DNA from: Candidatus Galligastranaerophilus faecipullorum
Lineage (GTDB): Bacteria; Cyanobacteriota; Vampirovibrionia; Gastranaerophilales; Gastranaerophilaceae
Assembly (NCBI GenBank): GCA_018713115.1
Contig: DVFS01000021.1
Location: 1 to 45,787 of the forward strand
Reading direction: 5' to 3'
Length of the DNA stretch: 45,787 nucleotides
In this document: positions 8,295-16,010 of the stretch, piece by piece
Layout: each line of letters starts with the position of its first letter
Numbering within the stretch: the first letter of the stretch is position 1
Program-made: the position numbers and the translations under genes
Notes under the pieces: generated by a model
Told to the model about the DNA's origin: nothing
Seen by the model: only the letters and a program-made list of their open reading frames with translations
Database searches by the model: none

Positions 8295-8819
8295 CTATTC
8301 TTTAGGTCTTAAAAACTCTTTAAAGTCCCTTATAAGGTCTTCTTTGGCATTAGGTGCAAAAAGTTTAAAATTATCTATAAGGACTTTTTCGCCGGTTTTC
8401 GGATTTAAAAGGAAAACCGTCGGGAAACCATGCACGCCGTATTCCTGTAAAAGCGCCTGATTAGACTGGTCGTCGCAATTGACAAAAGCAACCGCAAACT
8501 TCTTTTTGATATTTTTGTCTTTTGTAACTTCATTAAACGTAGGGGCAAATCTCTGGCAGAAACCGCACCAGTCAACATAAAACCAGATAATAACGGGTTT
8601 GTTTTTCTTTAAAGCTTTTTTTAAAGAGCGCCCTCTGTCGTATTTTTTTGAAATGGGCAGGTCTGCGTTCGCTGAAAGCGAAGGTATGTGCCCGTTTACA
8701 CCCAAAAAAGTCACCACGGACAGCGTCATTGCGGCGATTGATAAAATTAAAGAAGCTATAACACCGCCTATAAGCAGTTTTTTATAACATTTTTTTTCCT
8801 GATTCATCTCTTCACTCAT
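8295..8819 (-). CDS. Membrane-anchored thioredoxin-like protein
   Basis: This 174-residue protein has one N-terminal membrane helix (about 14-40) and then a thioredoxin fold. The active site WCGFC lies in IIWFYVDWCGFCQRFAP, and the cis-proline region is GVHGFPTVFLL. It should face the periplasm or outer side of the membrane and reduce or exchange disulfides there, like DsbE/TlpA-type or thioredoxin-like proteins. The active site lacks the canonical CGPC, as in several membrane-tethered relatives. The ATG follows ACGGAG. A single gene with a promoter between it and the SEC-C gene is likely. Specific partner unknown. Confidence 0.88.
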   Translation of the reverse strand: MSEEMNQEKKCYKKLLIGGVIASLILSIAAMTLSVVTFLGVNGHIPSLSANADLPISKKYDRGRSLKKALKKNKPVIIWFYVDWCGFCQRFAPTFNEVTKDKNIKKKFAVAFVNCDDQSNQALLQEYGVHGFPTVFLLNPKTGEKVLIDNFKLFAPNAKEDLIRDFKEFLRPKE

Positions 8820-8871
8820 TTTTTCACTCCGTTTTATTGTATTTTTATTTTACTACACAAAATACCCTGCA

Positions 8872-8887
8872 GGCAAATTAATTTGCC
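8872..8887. repeat. 16-bp perfect palindrome over a stop codon
   Basis: GGCAAATTAATTTGCC is perfectly self-complementary and covers the TAA of the SEC-C gene. It has no T-run after it on the minus strand. It may help form a 3' hairpin. A similar palindrome with a TTAATTAA core covers two stops at 22536-22559. Confidence 0.6.
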
Positions 8888-10149
8888 CCGCAGCACTTTT
8901 TGAATTTTTTCCCGCTGCCGCAGGGGCAAGGGTCGTTTCTGCCGACATTTTCAAATTGCTGCACGGGTTTTGCATCTTCATCTTCTTTTATACCCAGAAT
9001 CTCCGAAAAGATTTTTGAATTGTAAAGCGTATGCACGGGGCTGAATTTCTGCACCCTGCCCCCTTTAAACTTTTCAAAAATCTCAACCGTTGAGCAAAAA
9101 TCAGTGCCCAGAGCGGAATTTATTACCTCCAAAAAGTTTTCATACTTCTTTGCGCATTTTGAAATAACGCTAAGGGGCACTTTATCGCTTTTTAAAAAGT
9201 CTTTTACGCATTCTTTTGCACCCTCAATTTGAAATTCCCCGTCCTTAAATGTTTCAAAAATTTTGTAAAACGTGCCCAGAAACGGGATAATATAAAGTCC
9301 TTCATCCTCGTCAAAGTACATCCCGACATCGTATATACAGTTGTGGCGCGAAAATCCGCCTATTGCATTTTGTATGAAATCATCACTGCCGCCGAATTCT
9401 TTCACATCAAAAAATTTATACTCTAAAGGCTCTTCAACAAATTTTTCCGCGTCCTCTAAACCGTGAAACGCCTCAATAAGATCATCGGCGAGTTTATTTG
9501 TCGTTATAACCCCGAATTTTAAATACTCTTTAAAATGGCTCTCAAATGTGTCTTTAAAGTCTTTAAGCGAGACTTTAAGTTTTGAATTTTTCTCTTCGTT
9601 TTTAAAAACCGCACATTTTGAATCGGAAATAAGGCACCTTAGCGCTTCCGAGCCTGCACGGTAAAAATTCAGCGAAGATATGACATCGTAAATTTCAAGC
9701 AGATAAAACTCTTCTTCAAACTCTATTACTCTTGCGCGGATGAAGTCACCTTTTGCAATCCCTCTTAAATTGACCATTTTCACAAGCGGGATAAGGCAAA
9801 AATCTCTCTCCGCCGTGAGCGAATAGGTTTCATAGGCATTTTTTAGCACTTTTTTAATTTCAAAAACAGATGTTGCGCTGTTTTTAAGCGCCTCAACAAC
9901 AGAGGGATTTTTTAGCGCGCCTTTAGATGTATAATAATCCAGAACCCTTGTACCGTCCTGCATTTTCCCGTCAAGTAAATATTCAACAAGGGCTATATTA
10001 AGCTGCGTTTGGGTTTCGATTTTCATATCATTTTCGCCCGCACAGATTTCAAAGTCTTCCCCCAGTTCCTTATCCGAAGCTATAAAATCAAGCAGCGAGT
10101 CAATTTCACCCGAAAGCGCATTCAGTTTATCCACCACATTTAAAGACAT
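8878..10149 (-). CDS. SEC-C metal-binding motif protein
   Basis: A 423-residue protein, mostly acidic and helical, with a SEC-C zinc-binding motif at the very C-terminus: [16 protein letters not shown], cysteines 408, 410, 419 and 420. This motif is best known from the tail of SecA, where it binds SecB and ribosomes, but it occurs on many otherwise unknown proteins. The long N-terminal part has no motif I can name. It is the last gene of a minus-strand run with tatD, an 83-aa gene and tlyA; GGGAGGAAGG gives a very strong ribosome site, and its ATG abuts the tlyA stop. A role around ribosomes would fit the tlyA neighbour, but that is inference. Confidence 0.8.
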   Translation of the reverse strand: MSLNVVDKLNALSGEIDSLLDFIASDKELGEDFEICAGENDMKIETQTQLNIALVEYLLDGKMQDGTRVLDYYTSKGALKNPSVVEALKNSATSVFEIKKVLKNAYETYSLTAERDFCLIPLVKMVNLRGIAKGDFIRARVIEFEEEFYLLEIYDVISSLNFYRAGSEALRCLISDSKCAVFKNEEKNSKLKVSLKDFKDTFESHFKEYLKFGVITTNKLADDLIEAFHGLEDAEKFVEEPLEYKFFDVKEFGGSDDFIQNAIGGFSRHNCIYDVGMYFDEDEGLYIIPFLGTFYKIFETFKDGEFQIEGAKECVKDFLKSDKVPLSVISKCAKKYENFLEVINSALGTDFCSTVEIFEKFKGGRVQKFSPVHTLYNSKIFSEILGIKEDEDAKPVQQFENVGRNDPCPCGSGKKFKKCCGAN

Positions 10150-10926
10150 CTAGCCTTCCTCCCGTTTTAAAAATATTAAATACTCGACATTTCCATGCTT
10201 TGCACCCGTTATCGGGCTTTCAATGACCCCCTGCGGCATAAGGCGCAGCGATATACAAAACTCCTTTATGTCCTCAATTATTTTTTGGTGCACCTTTTTA
10301 TCACGCACCACACCGCCTTTTGAAATATCTCCCCTGTCGGCTTCAAACTGCGGTTTTATAAGAATCACAAGCCATGCATCTTCAGAGATAAAGTTTTTAC
10401 AATTTTCAAGCACTTTTTTAATTGAAATAAAAGACAGGTCCATAGCAAGAAACGAAGGCAGATTTCCGTCAAAATCACCGTCGAAAATATCACCAAACGC
10501 ACAGGTTCTGATATTTACATTTTCTTTTGAAACTATCCTCTTATCCTGCCTTAATTTCCAGGCAAGCTGGTTTGTGCCGCAGTCGACAGAGTAGACTTTT
10601 TTGGCGCCCTCTTTTAACATACAGTCGCTGAAACCGCCTGTTGAAGCACCCATATCAATACATATTCTGTCTTTTAAATCTATTTTAAAAGCGTCAAGCG
10701 CGCCTTTTAATTTTAACCCGCCGCGGGAAACATAAGGCAGGGTTTTAACTTCAATTTTTGCAGGTTTTTTCTCATCAAAAAGCACATTCTCATCAAACAT
10801 CTGCCCCGCTTTTGTAACGGGAGTGTCGTTTATTTTAACATTCCCCGCTAAAATCGCGGCACTTGCAGAGTTTTTGGTCTCAAAAAAACCATGTTCAAAA
10901 AGTATCAAATCAAGGCGCTTTTTCAT
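10150..10926 (-). CDS. tlyA: TlyA family rRNA 2'-O-methyltransferase (hemolysin A family)
   Basis: 258 residues. Residues 1-60 form an S4 RNA-binding domain. The rest is an FtsJ/RrmJ-like methyltransferase with SAM motif DMGASTGGFSDC near 91-102 and the later LAMDLSFISI and VILIKPQFE motifs. TlyA methylates 2'-hydroxyls of cytidines in 16S and/or 23S rRNA; loss gives capreomycin resistance in mycobacteria. It was first named a hemolysin, and that activity should not be assumed here. Length is normal. It sits three bases after an 83-residue gene and directly before the SEC-C gene. Its own ribosome site is weak, so coupling to the upstream gene is likely. Confidence 0.93.
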   Translation of the reverse strand: MKKRLDLILFEHGFFETKNSASAAILAGNVKINDTPVTKAGQMFDENVLFDEKKPAKIEVKTLPYVSRGGLKLKGALDAFKIDLKDRICIDMGASTGGFSDCMLKEGAKKVYSVDCGTNQLAWKLRQDKRIVSKENVNIRTCAFGDIFDGDFDGNLPSFLAMDLSFISIKKVLENCKNFISEDAWLVILIKPQFEADRGDISKGGVVRDKKVHQKIIEDIKEFCISLRLMPQGVIESPITGAKHGNVEYLIFLKREEG

Positions 10927-10929
10927 AGT

Positions 10930-11181
10930 TTAGGCAAAATACTGCTCTTCCTGAAGTGCAACCCCTGAAATCTGCGAAGCCTGAATGCAGACTTTTTTAA
11001 TAGGGCCGTTCGGTTCAAATTCAAAAACCTTGTTCACAGGCGTGTTTACAACCTCTCTTAACTCACCGTAAACTTCCTGCGGATTGTCAAAGTATAAAAC
11101 AAGAGGCGCGCTCAGGTTTTTTAAAAAAATCAGCACTGCCGTTTTAATTTTTATGTTTGATGTGTTGTACTGTTGTGTCAT
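10930..11181 (-). CDS. Small conserved-looking hypothetical protein
   Basis: This is an 83-residue protein that I do not recognise. It begins MTQQYNTSNIKIKTAVLIFLKN and contains regular hydrophobic/polar alternation (APLVLYFDNPQEVYGELREVV), suggesting a small alpha/beta or beta domain. It has no membrane segment, signal or cysteine. AAAAGGAG lies 8 bases before the ATG, so it is clearly translated. It sits between tatD (15 bp gap) and tlyA (3 bp gap), so it belongs to that operon. Confidence 0.78.
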   Translation of the reverse strand: MTQQYNTSNIKIKTAVLIFLKNLSAPLVLYFDNPQEVYGELREVVNTPVNKVFEFEPNGPIKKVCIQASQISGVALQEEQYFA

Positions 11182-11196
11182 CCCGTTTTCTCCTTT

Positions 11197-11946
11197 TTAT
11201 ACATTGAAAAAATTTTGCGCATTTGCTGTTGTTACGCGCTCAACTTCGCTTAATGCCGTGTCTTTCAGGTTTGCAATTTCTTTTGCGCTTAAAACAATAT
11301 ATTTAGGCGCATTTTCCTCCCCGCGGTAAGGGTGCGGGGTAAGATAGGGCGTGTCCGTTTCAAGCATAATGTGCTCAAGCGGAATTTCTTTTGCAACCTG
11401 ACGGACTTTTTTGGCATTTTTAAAAGTCACAACCCCGCCGAGCGCTATAAACCAGCCTTTTTCCACACACCTTTTTGCAAATTCCAAAGAACCCGAAAAA
11501 CAGTGAAGAAGCACTTTTTTGGCGCCCATTTGCTCTAAAATTTCAAAAGTATCCCCGTGCGCTTCCCTGTCATGCACTACAACAGGCAGCTTAAGGGCAT
11601 TTGCAATTTCTATTTGCGTTTTAAAAACTTTTTTCTGTACATCGACAAAAGTCTTGTCCCAGTAGTAATCAAGTCCTATTTCACCTATTGCGACCACTTT
11701 TTTATGCGCGGCAAGTTCCATCATCCTCCCTGCCGTATCATCACTGAATTTCTGTGCCTCGGAAGGGTGCACGCCGACTTGAGCATAAACATTTTCGTAT
11801 TCATCCGCAAGTTTTATAACTTTTTCAAATGTGTCAGGCTCAACCCCCGGGACGATTATCTTCTCCACACCCGCTTCAAGTGCTTCTTCTATCGCGCGTT
11901 TCGGGTCATTCAGCATATCAAGATGTGCATGTGTATCAATTATCAT
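11197..11946 (-). CDS. tatD: TatD family metal-dependent DNase
   Basis: A 249-residue TIM-barrel hydrolase of the TatD/YcfH family, with DNase activity in characterised members. Metal ligands are visible in THAHLDM (His6, His8), GEIGLDYYW, VVHDREAH, LHCFSGS and ETDTPYL. The PHPYRGEENAP loop is also typical. Length fits the 250-260 range. It is the first gene of the operon running through tlyA. There is no ribosome binding site; a TATTAT box sits six bases before the ATG, so the message is probably leaderless. The rnpB promoter on the other strand lies about 30 bases away, so the two transcripts diverge. Confidence 0.93.
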   Translation of the reverse strand: MIIDTHAHLDMLNDPKRAIEEALEAGVEKIIVPGVEPDTFEKVIKLADEYENVYAQVGVHPSEAQKFSDDTAGRMMELAAHKKVVAIGEIGLDYYWDKTFVDVQKKVFKTQIEIANALKLPVVVHDREAHGDTFEILEQMGAKKVLLHCFSGSLEFAKRCVEKGWFIALGGVVTFKNAKKVRQVAKEIPLEHIMLETDTPYLTPHPYRGEENAPKYIVLSAKEIANLKDTALSEVERVTTANAQNFFNV

Positions 11947-11977
11947 AGGTATATAATATCAGAAATTAGATTTGGTG

Positions 11978-11983
11978 TATAAT
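11978..11983 (+). promoter_or_regulatory. -10 box of the rnpB promoter
   Basis: TATAAT lies seven bases before the first base of the P1 helix of RNase P RNA. No clear -35 hexamer stands 17 bases upstream. Because the RNA 5' end is fixed by base pairing, this promoter shows where transcription starts relative to the -10 box in this organism. Confidence 0.8.
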
Positions 11984-11990
11984 GTTTTAT

Positions 11991-12367
11991 GGAAAGCGGG
12001 CGGATAATCGCGCGGGGGCATAAGCCTCCGTGAGGAAAGTCCGGACATCCAAAAAGGCAGATTGCTTGGGAAAGCCAAGTGCGCGCGAGCGTGAGGACAG
12101 TGCCACAGAAAAGTAGAATGCTGAACAACCCTTAAAATAGCATTGTGCCGCAAGGTACAGGCGCAATAAGGCGTACAGCGATTGTGCAACGGCGGGGTAA
12201 GAGCCCACCGCTGAAACCGCGAGGTTTCAGGCATGGTAAACCCCAATCGGATGCAAGTTTGAATTTGCAGAAAGGGTGCCTTTTCCCGCCCGAAAGGGAC
12301 TGCATAAAAAAACGCATTAGACAGATGATTATCTGAAAAACAGAATCCGGCTTATTGCAAGCTTTCC
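11991..12367 (+). ncRNA. rnpB: RNase P RNA, bacterial type A
   Basis: This is the catalytic RNA that trims tRNA 5' leaders. Conserved elements are plain: GAGGAAAGTCCGGACATC near the 5' end, the AGAGCCCACC and ATGGTAAACCCC core segments, and ACAGAATCCGGCTTAT near the 3' end. The 5' GGAAAGC (11991-11997) pairs with GCTTTCC (12361-12367) as helix P1, which sets both ends to within a few bases. The size of about 377 nt is normal for type A. No tRNA lies next to it. A strong hairpin region follows (12380-12475). Confidence 0.96.
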
Positions 12368-12379
12368 GCTTTTAGTGAA

Positions 12380-12473
12380 GAAAATTTCTTACGGGGCTTG
12401 TGCCCCGTAGAAATTTTCAAACGAGCCTTAGGATGTAAGCCCGTACGGAAAGGCGGGAAGCCCTGCCTTTAGC
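12380..12473. repeat. Two hairpins downstream of rnpB
   Basis: The 12368-12504 gap holds no gene. At 12380-12418, GAAAATTTCTTACGGGGC and GCCCCGTAGAAATTTTC form a 17-bp stem with one bulged T and a TTGT loop. At 12452-12473 a second stem, AAAGGC plus GGG, pairs with CCC plus GCCTTT around a short loop. Neither is followed by a T-run, so they are not classical intrinsic terminators. They could be part of an rnpB 3' extension, a separate RNA, or a repeat element. Confidence 0.6.
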
Positions 12474-12504
12474 ATGACATTTGGCTTGTGTGCTTCTCTG
12501 CTTT

Positions 12505-12714
12505 CTATATCCCGAGCCTGCCGATTAGTCTTGTCAGGTCTTTATGCAGGCTTTCAATCTGTGCCTGTTGGATAAAAATAAGGTCGTTAAATTCTTTCCC
12601 GCTTAAATCGGGGTCACATCCGTCATTGAGGTTTATTATAACCTTTGACATTGTTCGTATCAGAGAAAAATTGTTGTTTATCCCGTTAATTTCACGCGCA
12701 GTGTCTGTTTGCAT
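12505..12714 (-). CDS. Small helical protein, partner in divergent HTH module 1
   Basis: A 69-residue protein of unknown function. It is predicted helical: an Ile/Asn-rich first part, a loop around NDGCDPDLSG, then a long amphipathic helix (FNDLIFIQQAQIESLHKDLTRLIGRL). It has no signal or membrane segment. It diverges from the HTH gene at 12818 across 103 bases that contain promoters for both. The ribosome site is weak (GAAAG). Its promoter has a consensus -35 and an inverted repeat at the expected transcription start, so it is the likely target of the HTH protein. The pairing suggests a two-component regulatory or toxin-antitoxin-like unit; that is inference. Confidence 0.6.
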   Translation of the reverse strand: MQTDTAREINGINNNFSLIRTMSKVIINLNDGCDPDLSGKEFNDLIFIQQAQIESLHKDLTRLIGRLGI

Positions 12715-12741
12715 ATATTTTCTTTCTATTTTGCAATTTAG

Positions 12742-12757
12742 ATGTCTTTATAGACAT
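12742..12757. promoter_or_regulatory. Inverted repeat, probable operator of module 1
   Basis: ATGTCT-TTAT-AGACAT is a perfect 6+4+6 inverted repeat. It overlaps the expected transcription start of the minus-strand small gene, the usual position for a repressor site. The binder is not known; the HTH protein at 12818 is the obvious candidate. Confidence 0.6.
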
Positions 12758-12816
12758 ATAATATAACATTATTCTTTTTTCTGTCAAATATGAAATAAAA
12801 AAGTATAATATGAAAT
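12758..12816. promoter_or_regulatory. Back-to-back promoters sharing one -35 region, with direct repeats
   Basis: On the minus strand, TTGACA (12787-12782) is followed by TATATT (spacer 16) or TATTAT (spacer 18), driving the 69-residue gene. On the plus strand, CTGTCA (12781-12786), 17 bases and TATAAT (12804-12809) drive the HTH gene. The two -35 hexamers occupy the same bases, so polymerase can use only one direction at a time. The 10-mer AATATGAAAT occurs at 12787-12796 and again at 12807-12816, two helical turns apart, inside the plus-strand promoter. Confidence 0.7.
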
Positions 12817-12817
12817 T

Positions 12818-13024
12818 ATGAGTACAAGAGATGATATTAAAAGTTTGATATTCAAAGAAGGGCAGACAATTAATTCTGTTGCAAAAGAACTTTCGCGCAT
12901 ATCAGGGAAAGAAATCACACCTAATAATTTATCACTTAAACTTGCACGCGACACGCTCCGCTACAAAGAGGCAAAAGCCATCGCGGAAATTCTCGGTTAT
13001 GAGTTAGAATTTAGAAAGCGTTAA
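12818..13024 (+). CDS. Small HTH regulator, module 1
   Basis: A 68-residue protein with a helix-turn-helix-like helical layout: DIKSLIFKEG, then INSVAKELSRISG, then NNLSLKLARDTL, then EAKAIAEILGYELEF. It resembles small Cro/XRE-type regulators found in gut bacteria and aligns without gaps to the protein at 37389-37619 (about 32 of 68 positions identical by eye). No ribosome site is present. TATAAT ends eight bases before the ATG, so translation probably begins at the 5' end of the RNA. Two direct repeats overlap its own promoter, suggesting autoregulation. A bidirectional terminator closes it. Confidence 0.78.
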   Translation: MSTRDDIKSLIFKEGQTINSVAKELSRISGKEITPNNLSLKLARDTLRYKEAKAIAEILGYELEFRKR

Positions 13025-13026
13025 AA

Positions 13027-13046
13027 AACCGCCCCGAAGGGCGGTT
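13027..13046. terminator. Bidirectional terminator between HTH gene and lytic transglycosylase gene
   Basis: AACCGCCC-CGAA-GGGCGGTT forms an 8-bp stem. It runs into AAATTTTT on the plus strand and TTTTTT on the minus strand, so it can end both converging transcripts. Confidence 0.9.
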
Positions 13047-13052
13047 AAATTT

Positions 13053-13553
13053 TTACAGAGTTCCCGATACTACGCTTTTTATCTGCGGGTCGGCTTTTAG
13101 AGTGTTGTACTCCTGCTTAATCTTTGAGATAAACGCGCGCGTTTCTTTAAAAGGCGGGACGCCTTTGTATCTTGCAACATTTCCGGGGCCTGCATTATAA
13201 GCTGCAAGTGCCAGGTCCATGGAGCCGTATTTTTTGTACATCATCTGATAGTACATAATTCCGCCTTTAATATTTTCATTTTGAACGTGCGGATTAACAC
13301 CCAGTCTGCGGGCAGTGTCGGGCATAAGCTGAAATAAACCTACGGCGCCCGAGGGGTTTTTCTTATTAGGGTTAAAATTTGATTCAAGTTTTGCAATACT
13401 GAGCGCTACAAAGGGGTCAACACCCATTTTAAGTGCAGTCTGCGCGATGGCTTTTTGAACTTCTTGTGGCGATTGGGCTGCTTGAGCTTTGTCTGTGGTG
13501 CCGATTGCTAAGCAAAAGCACAGCAGCAAAGTTGCCATTAGCTTTTTCGTCAT
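13053..13553 (-). CDS. Secreted lytic transglycosylase (SLT domain)
   Basis: 166 residues. A signal peptide covers about 1-25 (cleavage near AQA-AQS). The SLT domain follows: catalytic Glu57 in AKLESNFNP, then SGAVGLFQLMP and ALAAYNAGPGNVARY, the standard motifs of goose-lysozyme-like transglycosylases. It cleaves the MurNAc-GlcNAc bond in peptidoglycan, leaving 1,6-anhydroMurNAc. It is short, with no LysM or other binding domain. GAGGATGAAACC gives a good ribosome site. About 300 non-coding bases lie upstream, so a long leader is possible. Confidence 0.93.
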   Translation of the reverse strand: MTKKLMATLLLCFCLAIGTTDKAQAAQSPQEVQKAIAQTALKMGVDPFVALSIAKLESNFNPNKKNPSGAVGLFQLMPDTARRLGVNPHVQNENIKGGIMYYQMMYKKYGSMDLALAAYNAGPGNVARYKGVPPFKETRAFISKIKQEYNTLKADPQIKSVVSGTL

Positions 13554-13856
13554 GGTTTCATCCTCATATTCTCTTTTTTTTAAACAGGGTAGAAATCGGG
13601 CTTTGCTTACTTACTACACATTTTATTCGCGAAACCGACATAACCCTAGTTTCAAATCTACTATACAATAAAAATCAAATTTTGCAACCCCCTAAAATAT
13701 GTATAGTCAGCAAAAACCCTTGCAGCACAATAGTTATAGCTATTACTACATATATAGAATATTGTTATATTTTGACATAAATCCATGCCCGTTTTTTAAA
13801 TTCTTGATTGTTTTAAGTATTTTTGATACCATCATATTATTGAAAATCTAATATTT
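13554..13856. other. Non-coding gap between transglycosylase and tRNA-Ser
   Basis: I see no gene here. It is AT-rich, with scattered -10-like boxes on both strands that must include the promoters of the minus-strand transglycosylase and the plus-strand tRNA (for the latter, TATTAT at 13835-13840 is possible). A segment reading AAGCAAAGCCCG on the minus strand faintly recalls a c-di-GMP riboswitch piece, but no complete fold can be built. Confidence 0.5.
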
Positions 13857-13945
13857 GGAGAAATGGCCGAGTGGCTGAAGGCGGCACCCTGCTAAGGTGT
13901 TATGTGGAGTAATCTGCATCGAGGGTTCGAATCCCTCTTTCTCCG
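13857..13945 (+). tRNA. tRNA-Ser (anticodon GCU)
   Basis: Acceptor stem GGAGAAA pairs with TTTCTCC, with discriminator G. The D-arm TGGCCGAGTGGCTGAAGGC is typical of class II tRNAs. The anticodon loop CTGCTAA gives GCT, reading AGC/AGU serine codons. A long variable arm and the T-arm GAGGGTTCGAATCCCTC complete it. The 3' CCA is not encoded. It stands alone. Confidence 0.97.
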
Positions 13946-14055
13946 ATTTTCAACTCCCGCAAAGGGAGTTTTGTTTTAATGAAGAACTTTATAATCTCTT
14001 GAGCAATCGTTGTGTCAATGTTAAAATTAATCTGTAAATTTATTTTGCAGGTGTT

Positions 14056-15354
14056 ATGAAAAAGATTTTATCATTTATTATTGCCTTTATGTTGTTTTTT
14101 GCGCCATGTTCATATGCTCTGGAGCAAAGCGGGGCGGGAAGTTCATCTGTTTCCGTTTCGGCGGACAGTGCAGTAAAAAAAACCGCCGCAAAGAAGAAAA
14201 AAAAGAAGAAAAGCAGCAAGAAAAAGAAAAAATCAAAATCCAAAAAGAAAAAGACAGCAAAATCAAAATCAAAATCCTCAAAAAAGAAAAAATCCAAAAC
14301 CAAAAAAACAAAAAGTACAAAGCCCAAAAAAGCAAGTGTTACAAAAACCGCCGGACCTACGATGACAGAGCGCATAAACACTATCGGAAACAGGCTTTTA
14401 ACAAGGAACAAAATTGAAACGGCAATTAATTTTAAGCTTAGAAAAACAAGCAAAATCAATGCTTATGCAGATTTACACGGCAATGTCATGGTCTTTAGCG
14501 GGCTTATAAGAATTTGTGAAAATGACGAAGAACTTGCAGGCATAATAGCACATGAAGTGGGGCATATAGTAAATGCCCATATGGCAAAGCTTACCCTTGC
14601 AAACATGGCCGTAAATGTCTCTCTTGAATTTGCAAAAGCCGTGCCTGTTGTAGCTCTGCCCGTTGCACTGGTATATCTCGTATCGGCAAAAAGATGGCAG
14701 AGAATGGATGAATACGAAGCGGATATCACATCGGTCGACCTTATGATAGGTGCGGGATACAACCCGCTTGCCATGGTATCGGCACTTCAAAAAATCAACT
14801 CCGGTAAATATCTGGACTTTCTCTCAACCCACCCGTCAGGCGAAAAAAGGACTCTTTACATATACGACTACATAGCACACAGATATCCGCAATATATTGA
14901 AAAAGGGTACGACACGGAAAGCTACAGGGAATTTCTTGCATATGCAAAACCGATTCTTGATGAGCGGAAATTTGACAATGACCTTATGACAAAACACCTT
15001 GAAAAACAGGAAAAACTTGAAATAAAAAGAAAGAAAAAATATGCAAAATACCAGAGAGCATATTATGAAAAACAGGAAAGAATCGCGCAGGATAAAATAG
15101 AGCAGGAGCAAAAAGCGCTTGAAGCAAAAGAAAAACTCGCCCAAAAAGCCCTAAAAGAAGTGCAAAAAGCAGCAGCAAAACAAAAAAGGCTTGAAGAGAA
15201 AAAAATAAAAAAAGAGCAAAAACTGCAGGAAAAACTTGAAAAACAAAAGCAAAAAGCACTGATAAAAGAACAAAAGCAGGAGGAAAAACGCCTTAAAAAA
15301 GAAAATAAATTAAAAGAAAAAGACCTTGAAAATAAGCAAAAATCAGCGGCTTAG
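14056..15354 (+). CDS. M48 family metalloprotease with Lys-rich linker and charged tail
   Basis: 432 residues in three parts. Residues 1-22 are a signal peptide. Residues about 40-95 are almost pure Lys/Ser (runs of KKKKKSSKKKKK type), a low-complexity, strongly basic linker. The peptidase domain follows (about 100-260), with zinc motif HEVGH at 166-170 and the third ligand region EYEAD at 219-223, as in M48 proteases such as BepA/LoiP, which handle outer-membrane protein quality. The last 130 residues form a Lys/Glu/Gln-rich coiled coil. Family members usually carry TPR or LysM parts instead, so both extensions are unusual. AGGTG precedes the ATG. The 3' end overlaps the converging exonuclease gene by 12 bases. 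Confidence 0.88.
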   Translation: MKKILSFIIAFMLFFAPCSYALEQSGAGSSSVSVSADSAVKKTAAKKKKKKKSSKKKKKSKSKKKKTAKSKSKSSKKKKSKTKKTKSTKPKKASVTKTAGPTMTERINTIGNRLLTRNKIETAINFKLRKTSKINAYADLHGNVMVFSGLIRICENDEELAGIIAHEVGHIVNAHMAKLTLANMAVNVSLEFAKAVPVVALPVALVYLVSAKRWQRMDEYEADITSVDLMIGAGYNPLAMVSALQKINSGKYLDFLSTHPSGEKRTLYIYDYIAHRYPQYIEKGYDTESYREFLAYAKPILDERKFDNDLMTKHLEKQEKLEIKRKKKYAKYQRAYYEKQERIAQDKIEQEQKALEAKEKLAQKALKEVQKAAAKQKRLEEKKIKKEQKLQEKLEKQKQKALIKEQKQEEKRLKKENKLKEKDLENKQKSAA

Positions 15355-15939
15355 CTTTTTTAACATATCAAGATAGATTAAATACGTCATTTCACAGTCT
15401 TTAAGCCCTCTGTGGGCGCCTTTTGTATCAATATTTAAATGATGCGCTATAGTGGAAAGTTTATAATTTTCAAGTCTGTATGCCTTTTTAGCCAGAGATA
15501 CGGTATCAACAAGGTTATTAGAGAGATTCTCATCAAAATTTATTTTCATTTCCCTGTGCAGAAAATTAGCGTCAAACCTGACATTGTGCCCGACAATGAT
15601 ATCTTCGCCCGTAAATTCTTTAAACTTTTTAAGCACTTCTTTTATATCGGGCTGATTTTCAAGCATTGAAGGTAAAATACCAGTGAGATTTGAAATAAAA
15701 GCACTAATGGCACATTTAGGATTAATAAGCATGGAAAAATCCGCAGCTCTTTTTAGTCCCCTTACTTTAATTGCACTTATTTCAATTATCTCATCCGATG
15801 TGAGGTTAAAGCCCGTAGTTTCAATATCGACCACACAGAAATCCTGCGGCATAATATCAAGCATTCTGCCGCGCGGTTTTCTCCTGACGGGAGTTTTCGG
15901 AATTTCAATATTTTCACTAAAAGACAAGTTAAGCTGCAT
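15343..15939 (-). CDS. DnaQ-like 3'-5' exonuclease, stand-alone
   Basis: A 198-residue DEDDh exonuclease. Exo I is D38-I-E40-TTGF, Exo II is GHNVRFDANFL, and Exo III is GAHRGLKDCEMTY with the catalytic His and Asp. Residues 1-30 form a basic extension (VRRKPRGR) before the domain. It resembles the epsilon proofreading subunit and the free-standing exonucleases related to it; which one cannot be decided here. It is a second, distinct copy of this fold in the window (the first is at 4973). No ribosome site: TATAAT lies six bases before the ATG, so a leaderless message is likely. Confidence 0.85.
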   Translation of the reverse strand: MQLNLSFSENIEIPKTPVRRKPRGRMLDIMPQDFCVVDIETTGFNLTSDEIIEISAIKVRGLKRAADFSMLINPKCAISAFISNLTGILPSMLENQPDIKEVLKKFKEFTGEDIIVGHNVRFDANFLHREMKINFDENLSNNLVDTVSLAKKAYRLENYKLSTIAHHLNIDTKGAHRGLKDCEMTYLIYLDMLKKLSR

Positions 15940-16010
15940 GATTTAATTATAAAATGAAATAACATACAGACAAAACATTTTATATATTGTAAATATTAAT
16001 TATAACTAAC

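Noticed and set aside
10150-10926. Hemolysin (toxin) function for the TlyA protein
   Set aside because: The S4 plus FtsJ-like methyltransferase layout and ribosome-related context point to rRNA methylation; the hemolysin name is historical.
12505-13024. Remnant prophage around the HTH gene
   Set aside because: No integrase, structural or lysis gene, and no attachment repeats are nearby; flanking genes are housekeeping.
13554-13680. c-di-GMP riboswitch upstream of the lytic transglycosylase
   Set aside because: Only a short AAGCAAAGCC-like piece matches; the paired helices and the rest of the conserved core are missing.
14087-14460. Long open frames on both strands opposite the protease linker
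   Set aside because: They arise from AAA/AAG repeats; the encoded Phe/Leu or Lys/Glu strings have no start signals and overlap a clear M48 gene.
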